The position numbers were made by a program, and so were the translations under genes. This document shows positions 25,534 through 34,496 of a stretch of DNA of 64,000 bases, one piece after another. The stretch is from Croceicoccus sediminis (lineage in GTDB: Bacteria; Pseudomonadota; Alphaproteobacteria; Sphingomonadales; Sphingomonadaceae). The stretch covers positions 496,001 through 560,000 of the forward strand of contig NZ_SUNC01000002.1 in NCBI RefSeq assembly GCF_007570835.1, given 5' to 3'. Numbering within the stretch: the first letter of the stretch is position 1; each line of letters opens with the position of its first letter. Below the pieces are notes generated by a model. The model did not search any database and was not told where the DNA came from. It was given only the letters and a program-made list of their open reading frames with translations.

Positions 25534-26750
25534 AGGTTCTTCTCCCTTGCATAGAGGGCCGGGTCTTCGAGCCAGCGGTCCATCGCGTCCTGCGCGATGT
25601 CGCCGACGCAAGTTTGCTCGCGGCCCTGTGTCAGTGCGTCGACGATGGCGCCGGCAATGCGGCGCGGTGCGACTTTGGGTGGTGGCACCGACTGGAAATG
25701 TTCATCCTCGACCGGGCCGGTAAAGACCGACATGACGCGCACCCCGGCCCCGCGCATTTCGTGGCGGAAAGACTGCAGCAGCGCCAATCGGGCCGCTTCT
25801 GCCGCGGCAAATCCTGCGTGGCTTGCAGAACCGGACAGCGCATCGCTTGAGATCAGGTCGACGAAGGCACCATGACTGCGCCCGGCCAGCATCGGCCCGG
25901 CAGCCTGCGCCAGACGGGACAGGCCCATGGCGGAAATGTCGAAGGCGCGGCGTTGCTCCACAAGGTTGCCATGGGCGCTCACCCCACCGCTGCGGACGTG
26001 GCGGGCGGTGTTGATGACGATGTCGAGCGGCCCGCCCACTTTGCTGAGCGCTTCCGAAACGCTGGTCTGGTCTGAAATATCCAGCGGCATCTGCTGCACG
26101 CCGTCGAGAGACAGTATCTGCGCTCCGTCGCCCAGCGGGCGATCGGGCGGTGCCATTCCGGCGACGACCAGCGCCGCGCCGGCATCGTGCATCGCCTTGA
26201 CGACGGCCAGCCCGATCGCGCTTCGCGCATCGCTGACCAGCACGGTCTTGCCCTTGATGGGCACCACGAATTCGCGCAATTGCGGGTCGGTCATGTCGAT
26301 ATCTCCTGACGTGTGCAGGGGCAGGGCGAAGAGGGCGGCGTTCCCGCCCCGATCCAGCATGCAGCGGATGACGGCACGGTCGTCCGGCCGCAGCGAGCGG
26401 TGCAGGTGAACCAGCGCGACCGGCCCTGCGTCGAGCGCGACCTTGCCCATCTTCCACGGCAAGTGATCGCGAAAATAGAGATCGGTCGAAACGCGCACCG
26501 TCGTCTCGCACAGGACTTGCGCGCCGTTGGGCTGGTCCTGCCAGTCGAGCGTTCCCCAGCATTGGGGGCAGGCCTCGCGCGGCGGATAAGTTGCCGTGCC
26601 GCAATCGGCACAGACCTGCAGCGCGAAACGCCCCTGCGCCGCCCGCGCGGACATGGCATGCATGGACCGGCTGCGCAGGCCCGGCGGAAGGTGGCGCGCC
26701 TTTTTGCGCAGCACCGGATCGCGGGTTTCCTTCGGTGGGCGCGCGTTCAT
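25530..26750 (-). CDS. Fusion of DUF35 zinc-ribbon/OB-fold domain and a degenerate SDR domain
   Basis: 406 residues. Residues about 45-145 are a DUF35 (ChsH2-like) domain: zinc ribbon Cys47-x2-Cys50-x10-Cys61-x2-Cys64, then an OB fold. Residues about 160-395 look like a short-chain dehydrogenase, but the cofactor turn TGxxxGIG reads SDARSAIG (173-180) and the catalytic YxxxK reads Phe314-x3-Glu318, so oxidoreductase activity is unlikely. DUF35 proteins are obligate partners of Cys-less thiolase-like aldolases; such a protein is encoded immediately upstream with ATGA overlap. The SDR-like part may be a scaffold or acyl-CoA-binding lid. This fusion is not one I know. Confidence 0.82.
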   Translation of the reverse strand: MNARPPKETRDPVLRKKARHLPPGLRSRSMHAMSARAAQGRFALQVCADCGTATYPPREACPQCWGTLDWQDQPNGAQVLCETTVRVSTDLYFRDHLPWKMGKVALDAGPVALVHLHRSLRPDDRAVIRCMLDRGGNAALFALPLHTSGDIDMTDPQLREFVVPIKGKTVLVSDARSAIGLAVVKAMHDAGAALVVAGMAPPDRPLGDGAQILSLDGVQQMPLDISDQTSVSEALSKVGGPLDIVINTARHVRSGGVSAHGNLVEQRRAFDISAMGLSRLAQAAGPMLAGRSHGAFVDLISSDALSGSASHAGFAAAEAARLALLQSFRHEMRGAGVRVMSVFTGPVEDEHFQSVPPPKVAPRRIAGAIVDALTQGREQTCVGDIAQDAMDRWLEDPALYAREKNL

Positions 26751-27919
26751 GACATCGCCTTCAGCGCGGCCGCACCCGTGCAGACGCCCCGGTCGTAATT
26801 GACGAGGCCGAAGCCCGAGACGAGCGCGATGTTTGCACCCGGCACCTGATCGCCCAGCGGCTGGCGCAGGATTTGTCGCAGCCCTTCGGTCACGTTCTGA
26901 AAACCACCTGCCGCGCCCGCCTGACCGGCGGAAAGCTGGCCGCCATTGGTGTTAAGCGGGAGGTTGCCCGAAATCGTGAAATCGGTCTGGCGAATGACTT
27001 TGCCGACCAGTCCCTTGGGGCAGAAGCCCAGGTCCTCGATCTGCATCGCGACGATGACCGGGTAGTCGTCATAGACCTGCAGGCAATCGACGTCGCCGGG
27101 CGTGATTCCGGCGGATTCCCAGAAGCCGTCGATGTCCATTTCCCACCCCCCGCGCAGCTGCACGGGATCGTCTGGGAAGGCGTTGTGGCGTTCTATCGTG
27201 GCCAGAACGCTTGCCGCCTTCAGCCCGCGCCGTTCGGCGATTTCGGGCGTCGTCACGATGAACGCTTCCGCCCCGGCACAGGGCATGACGCAGTCGAACA
27301 GGTGGATCGGGTCCGCGATCGGCCTTGCGCCCAGGTAGTCGTCCATGGTCAGGGGCTTGCGCTGAAGGGCCATCGGGTTCGAGGCGGCATTGGCGCGCTG
27401 CGCGATGCACAGCTTGCCGAAGTCCTCTCGCGTCACGTCGTACGCGCGCATGTAGGCATCGGTGATCAGCGCGAAAGTCGCATTGGGGCCGCCGAAGCCA
27501 TAGGGATAGACGGCGTCCTGCGAAAAGCGTGAGAAATTGGCGAGGCCGTGGCGGAAGCTATCGATCGCGTTGGTATCGGCGGCAAGGCAGACGACGAGGT
27601 CCGCGTCACCGCATTGTACGGCACGGGCGGCCCGGCGCAGGGCCATTACGCCGCTGGCGCCGCCGGTCGGCAGGTGATCCATCCATCGCGGCGTCAACCC
27701 GAGGTGCTGGACCATGCCGACGACGGTGTCCGGCCCGGCGGTAAAGCTGGCAAAGCAGAAGCCGTCGACATCGGCCGGGGTCAGCCCCACGCTGTCCCGC
27801 AACTGGCGAAGCGCCGCTCCGGCCCACCAGTGCGCCGTTTCGTTGGAAAAGCGCACATAGGGCACCGTTACCGGCGCGCAGACCGCCACACCGTCATAAG
27901 AGGCCTGACGACGGCTCAT
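26747..27919 (-). CDS. Thiolase-like acyl-CoA protein without catalytic Cys (Ltp2-type aldolase candidate)
   Basis: 390 residues from ATG 27919. It has the thiolase fold of the lipid-transfer/SCP2 branch (AARAVQCGDADLVVCLAAD, NLPLNTNGGQLSAGQAGAAGG), but where thiolases have the nucleophilic Cys (CASG) it reads GGASG. That is the state of Ltp2-like steroid side-chain aldolases, which cleave beta-hydroxyacyl-CoAs by retro-aldol reaction and need a DUF35 partner. The downstream gene encodes exactly such a partner, coupled by ATGA. A retro-aldolase acting on an acyl-CoA made by the neighbouring ligase is therefore the preferred reading. Confidence 0.85.
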   Translation of the reverse strand: MSRRQASYDGVAVCAPVTVPYVRFSNETAHWWAGAALRQLRDSVGLTPADVDGFCFASFTAGPDTVVGMVQHLGLTPRWMDHLPTGGASGVMALRRAARAVQCGDADLVVCLAADTNAIDSFRHGLANFSRFSQDAVYPYGFGGPNATFALITDAYMRAYDVTREDFGKLCIAQRANAASNPMALQRKPLTMDDYLGARPIADPIHLFDCVMPCAGAEAFIVTTPEIAERRGLKAASVLATIERHNAFPDDPVQLRGGWEMDIDGFWESAGITPGDVDCLQVYDDYPVIVAMQIEDLGFCPKGLVGKVIRQTDFTISGNLPLNTNGGQLSAGQAGAAGGFQNVTEGLRQILRQPLGDQVPGANIALVSGFGLVNYDRGVCTGAAALKAMS

Positions 27920-29529
27920 CCGCTGCGTTTCTTGAAAGCGCGCGTATCGTGCATCGATCCGTCGGACATTTCGCGGGCGACGACGTCTTTCAGGGCCGCG
28001 CGCAGGATCTTCTCGGTCGGGGTGCGGGGCAGCTGATCGACGAAACCAATCCAGCCGGGCACCTTGTAATAGGCCATTTCCGCCAGCGACCAGCGGGCGA
28101 TTTCCTGCGCCGCATCGCCATTCGCCGTGTCCGGGTCGGTCACGATCAGGGCTGCGACCTCGTCGCCCCGGATGGCATCGGGCGTGGCGGCGACGGCCAC
28201 TTCGCGGATCAGCGGATGCTTCGACAGGATCGTTTCCACTTCGACCGCGGCGATGTTTTCGCCCGAACGGCGGATGACGTTCTTCTTGCGGTCGACGAAG
28301 TGGAGATCGCCGTCGGCGTCTTGCGACACGATGTCGCCGGTGTGGAACCAGCCCCCTGCCCACGCCTCTGCGGTGGCTTCGGGGTTCTTGAGGTATTCGC
28401 GGAAGAAGCCATAGCGCGGATTGCCGCCGGTGCGCCGGACCAGCAGTTCGCCGGGCGTGTCGCCGTCCACTGCGTTCCCGTTATCATCGACGATCCTGAT
28501 CTCTATCGCGTCGGTCGGACGGCCGAAACAATGGGTGCCGATCTTGCGCGGTTCGCGGCTTGCACTGATCACGCCGCCACTGCCGGTTTCCGTCATCGCC
28601 CACGCCTCGATCAGGGGAAAGCCGTAACGATCTTCGAAGGCGGCATGCAACTCGGAAGGAACGCCCGCGCCAAATCCGAAGCGAACGTCGTGATCGCGGT
28701 CTGCGGGGGAGGCGGGCGCTTTCATCAGGATGGCCGGCATCACGCCCAGGTAATGCAGGCAGGTGGCCTTGCTGCGGCGAACCGAGTCCCACCACGTCGA
28801 CGGGTGGAACCGGTCGAGAACGATCAGGCATCCGCCCACTGTGATCATCGCCATGAGCGAGACGGCCAGCGCGTTCATGTGGAACATCGGCAAGGGCGTG
28901 AGCATCCGCTCCGTGCCCGGACGCAGCGATACCAGTCCGCCGACATCGCGGTACCAGTCGCCCGAATGAAGGAAATATTCGTTCGTCAGCACACACCCCT
29001 TGGGCTTGCCCGTCGTGCCGGAGGTATAGAGCAAGGCCGCTTCGCGCTGTCTTGTCTCGTCATCGGCGTCTTTCGGTTGCTTGGGCAAGGGGGCGGGGGA
29101 TTGTGACGGCGAAAGCACCTGGAGGTGGCTGCCTGCCGATTTTCCCGCTTCGGCAATATCGTCGATCCTGTCGGAAACGACGAAGGCCGCATCCATCTCG
29201 GAATGATCGATAAGATATTCGAGTTCGCTGCGCCGCAAATCGGGATTGATCGGGACGATGGACCCGCCAAGCGCATTCACCGCGAGGAAAATTTCGACGA
29301 ATTCGGGGCGATTGTGCAGCAGGACGCCGACCCGCGTGGCAGCGCCGAAGTCCGCGCCTTCCAGCGTTTCCTTGCGCGCCAGAACGCGGGCCATCATGTC
29401 CCGGTATGTAATCTCACCCGCCGTAATCCCGTAGACGTCGGCGGTTTCCGGCAGGATGTTGAGGAACGGTCCGTCAGGCCAGGTTTCCGTCGTCTTGCGG
29501 AAACGGTCGAATACGGTCTGGTCGCTCAT
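27916..29529 (-). CDS. AMP-forming acyl-CoA synthetase
   Basis: 537 residues, first gene of a six-gene minus-strand operon. ANL-superfamily motifs are intact: the P-loop LLYTSGTTGKPKG, WAMTETGSGG, the GWFHTGDI hinge region and RKKNVIRRSGENI, with the catalytic Lys near the C terminus (RTPTEKILR). It activates a carboxylic acid to its CoA thioester with ATP. The acid is unknown; the aldehyde dehydrogenase and cyclase in the same operon could supply it. It overlaps the thiolase-like gene by ATGA. An operator-like dyad lies about 20 bases upstream of the start. Confidence 0.9.
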   Translation of the reverse strand: MSDQTVFDRFRKTTETWPDGPFLNILPETADVYGITAGEITYRDMMARVLARKETLEGADFGAATRVGVLLHNRPEFVEIFLAVNALGGSIVPINPDLRRSELEYLIDHSEMDAAFVVSDRIDDIAEAGKSAGSHLQVLSPSQSPAPLPKQPKDADDETRQREAALLYTSGTTGKPKGCVLTNEYFLHSGDWYRDVGGLVSLRPGTERMLTPLPMFHMNALAVSLMAMITVGGCLIVLDRFHPSTWWDSVRRSKATCLHYLGVMPAILMKAPASPADRDHDVRFGFGAGVPSELHAAFEDRYGFPLIEAWAMTETGSGGVISASREPRKIGTHCFGRPTDAIEIRIVDDNGNAVDGDTPGELLVRRTGGNPRYGFFREYLKNPEATAEAWAGGWFHTGDIVSQDADGDLHFVDRKKNVIRRSGENIAAVEVETILSKHPLIREVAVAATPDAIRGDEVAALIVTDPDTANGDAAQEIARWSLAEMAYYKVPGWIGFVDQLPRTPTEKILRAALKDVVAREMSDGSMHDTRAFKKRSG

Positions 29530-29547
29530 GAAAGGGCTTCACGGATT

Positions 29548-29563
29548 ATATGCATGTGCAGAT
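29548..29563. promoter_or_regulatory. Operator-like dyad ATATGCATGTGCAGAT upstream of the ligase operon
   Basis: Two 7-base arms ATATGCA and TGCAGAT around TG, one mismatch from a perfect dyad. It matches 13 of 16 positions of the perfect palindrome ATATGCAGCTGCATAT at 34452-34467 in front of the ior operon. The surrounding sequence (TTTATATATATAG, 29565-29577) is AT-rich and promoter-like. Two MarR genes lie between the two sites, making them the obvious candidate regulators. Confidence 0.6.
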
Positions 29564-29617
29564 GTTTATATATATAGCATTGCAAGTCAATCGCCGTATT
29601 GCGCCCTGCACACCGCG

Positions 29618-30091
29618 CTAGTCGGCGGCGCGGCGCATCTTTTCGAGGTTTCCGATCATCTTCAGCAGCGCCTTGTGCGTCACGGCCCGCTCCGCCTCGT
29701 CCATGCCCTCGCACAGCGTTTCGAAATAGCCGACCATGGCAGGCCAACCCTGTTCCAGCCGCTCTTTCCCGGCGGGCAGAAGCACGATTTCACGGCGGCG
29801 CTGGTCGTGGTCGGGGATCCTGCGTTCGACCAGGCCCTGGTCCACCATCGCGTCGATCGCCCGGCTGGTGGAGGACTGCTCCATGAAGGTGCGTGCCGCG
29901 ATCTCGTTGATGGTCAGCCCGTCTTCGATATGCAGGATGGAAAGCGCGCGCAGGCTGACGAGATTGGCCCCGCTTTGCGCCAGCAACCGGTTCTGGACCG
30001 GCTGCCCCAGATTGGCGAGCCGGTTCACGAGGTAGGGCAGGTTGGTTTCAAGCTCTTCCTGAGAGGCGGGAAGGGATATGGGGGCGGTCAT
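29618..30091 (-). CDS. MarR-family regulator, second of a tandem overlapping pair
   Basis: 157 residues from ATG 30091, which overlaps the stop of the preceding MarR gene (ATGA). The winged-helix region is typical: LRALSILHIEDGLTINEIA, QSSTSRAIDAMVDQGLVERR and the wing DHDQRRREIVLLPAG. MarR proteins bind short palindromes as dimers and are usually released by an aromatic ligand or CoA thioester. It lies directly before the ligase operon and behind the ior genes, so both are likely targets. With the sister gene it might form a heterodimer. Confidence 0.9.
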   Translation of the reverse strand: MTAPISLPASQEELETNLPYLVNRLANLGQPVQNRLLAQSGANLVSLRALSILHIEDGLTINEIAARTFMEQSSTSRAIDAMVDQGLVERRIPDHDQRRREIVLLPAGKERLEQGWPAMVGYFETLCEGMDEAERAVTHKALLKMIGNLEKMRRAAD

Positions 30092-30609
30092 CTGTCTGAT
30101 ACCTCTTGGTCCGCTTCGATACGGGCCCTCAATTCGGCCAGCTGCTGGCAAATATCCGAAAGTTGCGTTTCGGCAATACCGCCCAGCCATTTGCCGAGCA
30201 TGGTATCGTGATGCGCCTTCGCGGCCTGAAACGCCTGTCGGCCATGGGGCGTCAGGCAGACCAGCACGGCCCTTCGGTCATCCGGCGCGGACATGCGCGC
30301 AAGAAGGTTTTCGTCGGCCATGCGGCGCACCAGACCGCTGACGTTTCCGCCGGTCACTTTCAGCCTTCGTGACAGCTCGCCCTGGGTCAACCCTTCGGGA
30401 TTGGCATCGAGCTGGGCCAGCACGTCGTACTTGGCCAGCGAGATGCCGGAGTGTCCGATCATCGCGCGGTTCAACCGCGTGAACAGCACGCCATAAAGGT
30501 CGAGCACGGCGTTCCACGTACGGCTCTGCTGGCTGCGCGGTGAAGGAAAGGAAGACTGCAAGACCGGTTTCTCATCAGGGTCGATCATGGAAGGCACCCG
30601 TATAGACAT
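30088..30609 (-). CDS. MarR-family regulator, first of a tandem overlapping pair
   Basis: 173 residues from ATG 30609; an internal ATG at 30588 is an alternative start. The MarR core is complete: SLAKYDVLAQLDANPEG, TQGELSRRLKVTGGNVSGLVRRM and wing residues APDDRRAVLVCLTPHG. It is clearly different from the downstream MarR protein, resembling instead the MarR encoded at 40714-41217 in the NGNV/GGNV recognition-helix region. It starts 48 bases after iorB, so the pair is probably expressed from the ior promoter and subject to feedback. Confidence 0.9.
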   Translation of the reverse strand: MSIRVPSMIDPDEKPVLQSSFPSPRSQQSRTWNAVLDLYGVLFTRLNRAMIGHSGISLAKYDVLAQLDANPEGLTQGELSRRLKVTGGNVSGLVRRMADENLLARMSAPDDRRAVLVCLTPHGRQAFQAAKAHHDTMLGKWLGGIAETQLSDICQQLAELRARIEADQEVSDR

Positions 30610-30657
30610 TGCCGTCAGTCGTCATGCCTGTCCGGCAATATCGCCTGCAATCCAGCC

Positions 30658-32280
30658 TTAGTCAAAGCTGCGGATCGTCCGGATCAGACCATCCAGATCG
30701 CCGCCTTCTCCGTCCTTGATCCCCGTCTCCCGCAACCTGCGCGCCCATTGTGCCGCGTCGTCGCGCATGGCGATTTGCCGGATCTCTGCCGTGACCCTGG
30801 CGAACTTCGACTGGCCGCGCGCATGGGTGTCGGAATAGCCCTTGATAAGGCGCTGGCACTTGATCACCTCGACGCCGAGTTCGTAGTTTTCGGGGGCCAG
30901 TTCGGTGGCCAGCGCAAGCCAGTCGCGTCGGTGTGCGGTTTCCTGCCGGTGCCGCAGGGACGAACGCCGCAACCACCGCATTCCGCCCATGACATACAAG
31001 GCGATGAACCATCCGGGCGAGTAGGTGCGCACGCGGCGGCCCTTGCTGATCCGCCGGTCCAGCCAGCCGGACAGGCGCGGATGCCTGCCCAGCCAGTCGG
31101 CAAGGCGGGCAGGAAGCAGGCCGGCCACTTCTTCAAGGCGCGGGTGCATATATTCGGTGGTTGCGAAAAGCTGGCCGCCGCGCAGTCCGATTTCCTCACC
31201 GATGCGGCCATGCCGGGCACTGCGGGTCTTGAGGTCGGCGACGCGCACGACATCGTCATAGGCCATGGCGTTGGCGATGTATTTGGCGGCCTGTGCGGTC
31301 AGTTCGAATCCGTGGGAAGTTCCGCCGGCTGCGAGATCGACGGCGTTTATTGCCTCCACTTCGTCCAGGTATTCCGACCCGTAGGCGGGGTCCTGAAAGT
31401 CGACGACTTTGGCAAGGCCTGCGCGTGCTAGCGGCTGGGCCTGTGCGGGAAGCCACGTGTCGATCCGGTGGAACAGGGCCGCCACGTCCAGCGCTCCGCG
31501 CCCGCGCGGTCGTGCTTCGGGCAGCCGATGCCCGTCATCTTGCGGCTGGGCACCGGGGGCAAGCGCGCTCGGCGCGATCACCGGCCCGGCGGGGTCTTCG
31601 GGAACGGGCTGCGCCGGGCCGGACCTGGCGCGATCAAAAGCTGCGTCGAAGGCCTGGATGCTGGCCGCGACGCCTTTGCCCCCGGCCTTGATGACGTCAT
31701 GATAGGCTTCGCGGCCAAAGGGCAGGCGGTCTGACGCGGCCAGCGCCCCGAACATCGCGGAAGAGATGACGCTGCCATTGGCCACGGCAAGCGCGTTCAT
31801 GTCGAAGATGATGCTGTGCTCGGCCGTGACCCCGACCGCTTCGTCGATGGCGCCATTGTCGGCGATGCCTTCGCCCGGCGCGCTCTTTTCCGAAATCGCG
31901 AACGTGCGGTGGCTGGATGCGATCAGCGTCGTGCGGTCCGGGGTGACGATACCGCGCAGGATCGAACGCCCTGCCTCTACGAATTCCGAGGCGAGGACGA
32001 CGTCCACGTCCCCCGGCGTCGGCATCTGCGCCAGGACCGGCCGCCTGCCATCGCGCGGCTGCATCATTTCGACGTAGTAGATCGTTGCACCGGTGCGCTG
32101 GGCAACGCCCGGCACCGACGTGGATTGCGCGGCCCAGCCGGCATTCTCCGCCAGCTGGACGATCCAGCCGGTCAGGACGCCGCCGCCCTGTCCGCCCATG
32201 GCGACGATGGCGATGGAAATGGGGCGTTCGGTCGCTTCGCCGGCAGCCTCCAGTCGCAGCTTCACGGTTTCATCACGCAT
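30658..32280 (-). CDS. iorB: Indolepyruvate:ferredoxin oxidoreductase beta subunit with C-terminal DUF6537
   Basis: 540 residues from ATG 32280, overlapping the iorA stop by one base. The N-terminal part (about 20-210) is the gamma/beta-type POR domain (IAIVAMGGQGGGVLTGWIVQ; VPGVAQRTGATIYYVE). The remaining 300 residues correspond to the DUF6537 extension found on fused-type subunits in proteobacteria. Together with IorA it decarboxylates aryl-2-oxoacids such as indolepyruvate or phenylpyruvate to aryl-acetyl-CoA, reducing ferredoxin. The protein is cytosolic. Confidence 0.88.
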   Translation of the reverse strand: MRDETVKLRLEAAGEATERPISIAIVAMGGQGGGVLTGWIVQLAENAGWAAQSTSVPGVAQRTGATIYYVEMMQPRDGRRPVLAQMPTPGDVDVVLASEFVEAGRSILRGIVTPDRTTLIASSHRTFAISEKSAPGEGIADNGAIDEAVGVTAEHSIIFDMNALAVANGSVISSAMFGALAASDRLPFGREAYHDVIKAGGKGVAASIQAFDAAFDRARSGPAQPVPEDPAGPVIAPSALAPGAQPQDDGHRLPEARPRGRGALDVAALFHRIDTWLPAQAQPLARAGLAKVVDFQDPAYGSEYLDEVEAINAVDLAAGGTSHGFELTAQAAKYIANAMAYDDVVRVADLKTRSARHGRIGEEIGLRGGQLFATTEYMHPRLEEVAGLLPARLADWLGRHPRLSGWLDRRISKGRRVRTYSPGWFIALYVMGGMRWLRRSSLRHRQETAHRRDWLALATELAPENYELGVEVIKCQRLIKGYSDTHARGQSKFARVTAEIRQIAMRDDAAQWARRLRETGIKDGEGGDLDGLIRTIRSFD

Positions 32281-34436
32281 CAGGCGAACTCCACCCAAGC
32301 GCGGCGCCGGTCGCGGCGGGCCTGCAAGATGCCGATTAGCGCCATGGACGCGCGGTGCTTGAACCGGTCCCACCAGGTGGGATTGTTGATGATGTCGGCG
32401 CGGTAGAAAGAAGGGCAAAGAACCGCAGCCTCCGAAACCTCGCCGCAGTTGCCGCAGCCCACGCAGCTATTGTCGATGGCCGCCACGGGATCGTCGCGCA
32501 GCGGATCGTCGAGATACTTGACCGACAGCGAGGGACAGCCCGACAGGCGGATGCAGGCATGGTCGCCGGTGCACACGTCTTCGTCCACGCCAAAGCGTTG
32601 CTTGACCACGCGCTGGCCGCCCTTGATCGCCTTGGCCTCGATCGGGCGCACGCGGCGCTGTTTGTTGAGCATGCATTCGGAAGAGGCGATGATGATCTTC
32701 GGCCCTTCCTCTTTCGTGGTCAGGGCCTCGGTCAGGACCTTCTTCATCTGGCCCACGTCATAAGTGCGATCGACTTCGCGCACCCATGTCGCGCCGATGC
32801 CGCGCACGGCCTTGCCGATGGGATTGCCGGTTTTGCGGGTCTTGTTGTCGGCGCGCGAGGAAAGGATGTCCTGCCCGCCCGTCGCCGAGGAATAGAAATT
32901 GTCGACGATCACGAAAACGCCGTCGTGCTTGTTGTAGACTGCGTTGCCGACCCCGCTGGTCAACCCGTTGTGCCAGAACCCGCCGTCGCCCATGACGGCG
33001 ATCGAACGTTTGCCGCCGGGTTTGCTGAACGCCGATGCGGACGCGGCGCCAAGGCCGAACCCCATCGTCGTCGCGCCCAGGTTGAACGGCGGCAGGATCG
33101 AGAACAGGTGACAGCCGATGTCGGCAGAGACGTGATGTTCGCCCAAGTCCTGGTTGACCATCTTCATCGCGGCAAAGATCGGACGTTCGGGACAACCCGT
33201 GCACAGCCCCGGCGGCCGCGGCGGCACGACGGATCGCAGGTTCTCGACCTCGGGCTGGGCCAGGATCGGCCGCGCATCGGGGCGCGGCGGCCGGTTGCCC
33301 AGAGCGTGCGGATCTTCCTGTTCGAAGAACGCCTCGAACCCGCCGAGCAGGGCGTCGACCGAATAGTCCCCGCCCATCGGCAGGACGTCCTTGCCGTGGA
33401 TGCGCGCGTCGATTCCGGCGCGGCGCAGAACGGTGCTGAGCGCCTGTTCGAGATACTCGGGCTGGCCTTCCTCCACCATCAGGACGGCATCCTTGTCCCG
33501 CGCGAAATCTTCCAGCTCGCTGGCGATGACCGGGTAGGTCACGTTCATCACGTAGAGCGGCACCTGCGTATTGCCGTAGGCATCCGACAGGCCGAGATAT
33601 TGCAGCGCGCGGATGACGTTGTTGTACATCCCGCCCTGCAGGATGATGCCGGTCCTGCCCGCTTCGGGGCCGAGGAATTCGTTGAGCTTGTTGGCCTTGA
33701 TGAATTCGATCGCGGCAGGAAGGCGCTTGTGAATCTTTTCCTGCTCATGCTCGTAAGCGGCCGGGGGCAGGACGATACGATCCAGATCGCGGCGCGGATT
33801 GTTCAACGCGTCGTCGAGCGTGAATTCGGGCCGCACGTTATCCTTGGCGATGAAGCTGCCATGCATGTGGCAGGTGCGCACCCGCACTTCCAGCATGACC
33901 GGCGTGTTCGAGGCCTCGGACAGTTCGAAGCCCTTCTCGATCAGGTCGACGATGCGAGTATGGTCGGGCCTGGGGTCGAGTAGCCACATCTGCGACTTCA
34001 TCGCGAAGGCGTGCGTCCGCTCCTGCATGATGGAGGAGCCTTCGCCGTAGTCCTCCCCGATGATGACCATCGCCCCGCCGGTCACACCGCCCGACGCCAG
34101 GTTGGCCAGCGCGTCAGAGGCGACGTTGGTGCCCACGGTGGACTTCCATGCCACGGCCCCGCGAAGCGGATACATGACCGACGCGGAAAGCATCGCCGCG
34201 GCCGTCGCTTCGTTGGCCGAGCTCTGGAAGTTGACGCCCAGCTCGCCAAGGATTTCCTGCGCATCGGACAAGACGTCCATGAGGTGCGAAATCGGCGAGC
34301 CCTGATAGCCGCCCACGTAGGAAACACCCGACTGCAGCAAACCCTTGGTTATCGCGAGGATGGCTTCGCCCTTGAATTCCTCGCCTTCGCCCAGGCGCAG
34401 ATGCTCGACTTCCTTGGCAAACGATCTTTCGGCCAT
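32280..34436 (-). CDS. iorA: Indolepyruvate:ferredoxin oxidoreductase alpha subunit
   Basis: 718 residues from ATG 34436 (AGGAG six bases upstream; a GTG one codon earlier is possible). Domain order is family-standard: N-terminal POR domain (GYQGSPISHLMDVL), then the ThDP-binding half (GDGGFWHNGLTSGVGNAV) and C-terminal iron-sulphur ligands in DEDVCTGDHACIRLSGCPS and SCVGCGNCGE. It catalyses CoA-dependent oxidative decarboxylation of aryl-2-oxoacids with IorB. It heads an operon iorA-iorB-marR-marR and has a perfect 16-bp palindrome just upstream. Confidence 0.92.
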   Translation of the reverse strand: MAERSFAKEVEHLRLGEGEEFKGEAILAITKGLLQSGVSYVGGYQGSPISHLMDVLSDAQEILGELGVNFQSSANEATAAAMLSASVMYPLRGAVAWKSTVGTNVASDALANLASGGVTGGAMVIIGEDYGEGSSIMQERTHAFAMKSQMWLLDPRPDHTRIVDLIEKGFELSEASNTPVMLEVRVRTCHMHGSFIAKDNVRPEFTLDDALNNPRRDLDRIVLPPAAYEHEQEKIHKRLPAAIEFIKANKLNEFLGPEAGRTGIILQGGMYNNVIRALQYLGLSDAYGNTQVPLYVMNVTYPVIASELEDFARDKDAVLMVEEGQPEYLEQALSTVLRRAGIDARIHGKDVLPMGGDYSVDALLGGFEAFFEQEDPHALGNRPPRPDARPILAQPEVENLRSVVPPRPPGLCTGCPERPIFAAMKMVNQDLGEHHVSADIGCHLFSILPPFNLGATTMGFGLGAASASAFSKPGGKRSIAVMGDGGFWHNGLTSGVGNAVYNKHDGVFVIVDNFYSSATGGQDILSSRADNKTRKTGNPIGKAVRGIGATWVREVDRTYDVGQMKKVLTEALTTKEEGPKIIIASSECMLNKQRRVRPIEAKAIKGGQRVVKQRFGVDEDVCTGDHACIRLSGCPSLSVKYLDDPLRDDPVAAIDNSCVGCGNCGEVSEAAVLCPSFYRADIINNPTWWDRFKHRASMALIGILQARRDRRRAWVEFA

Positions 34437-34451
34437 CACTCACTCCTAACA

Positions 34452-34467
34452 ATATGCAGCTGCATAT
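34452..34467. promoter_or_regulatory. Perfect 16-bp palindrome ATATGCAGCTGCATAT upstream of iorA
   Basis: The palindrome lies 16 bases before the iorA ATG, overlapping the region where the transcript should begin. A related imperfect copy is at 29548-29563 before the ligase operon. Length and symmetry suit a MarR dimer; the tandem MarR genes of this operon are the likely binders. Confidence 0.7.
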
Positions 34468-34496
34468 ATATCGGGGGTGGTGAAGTCAAACCTGCG

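Noticed and set aside
29565-29577. TTTATATATATAG as a separate operator
   Set aside because: Simple AT alternation next to the ATATGCA dyad; more likely just the promoter -10 region.
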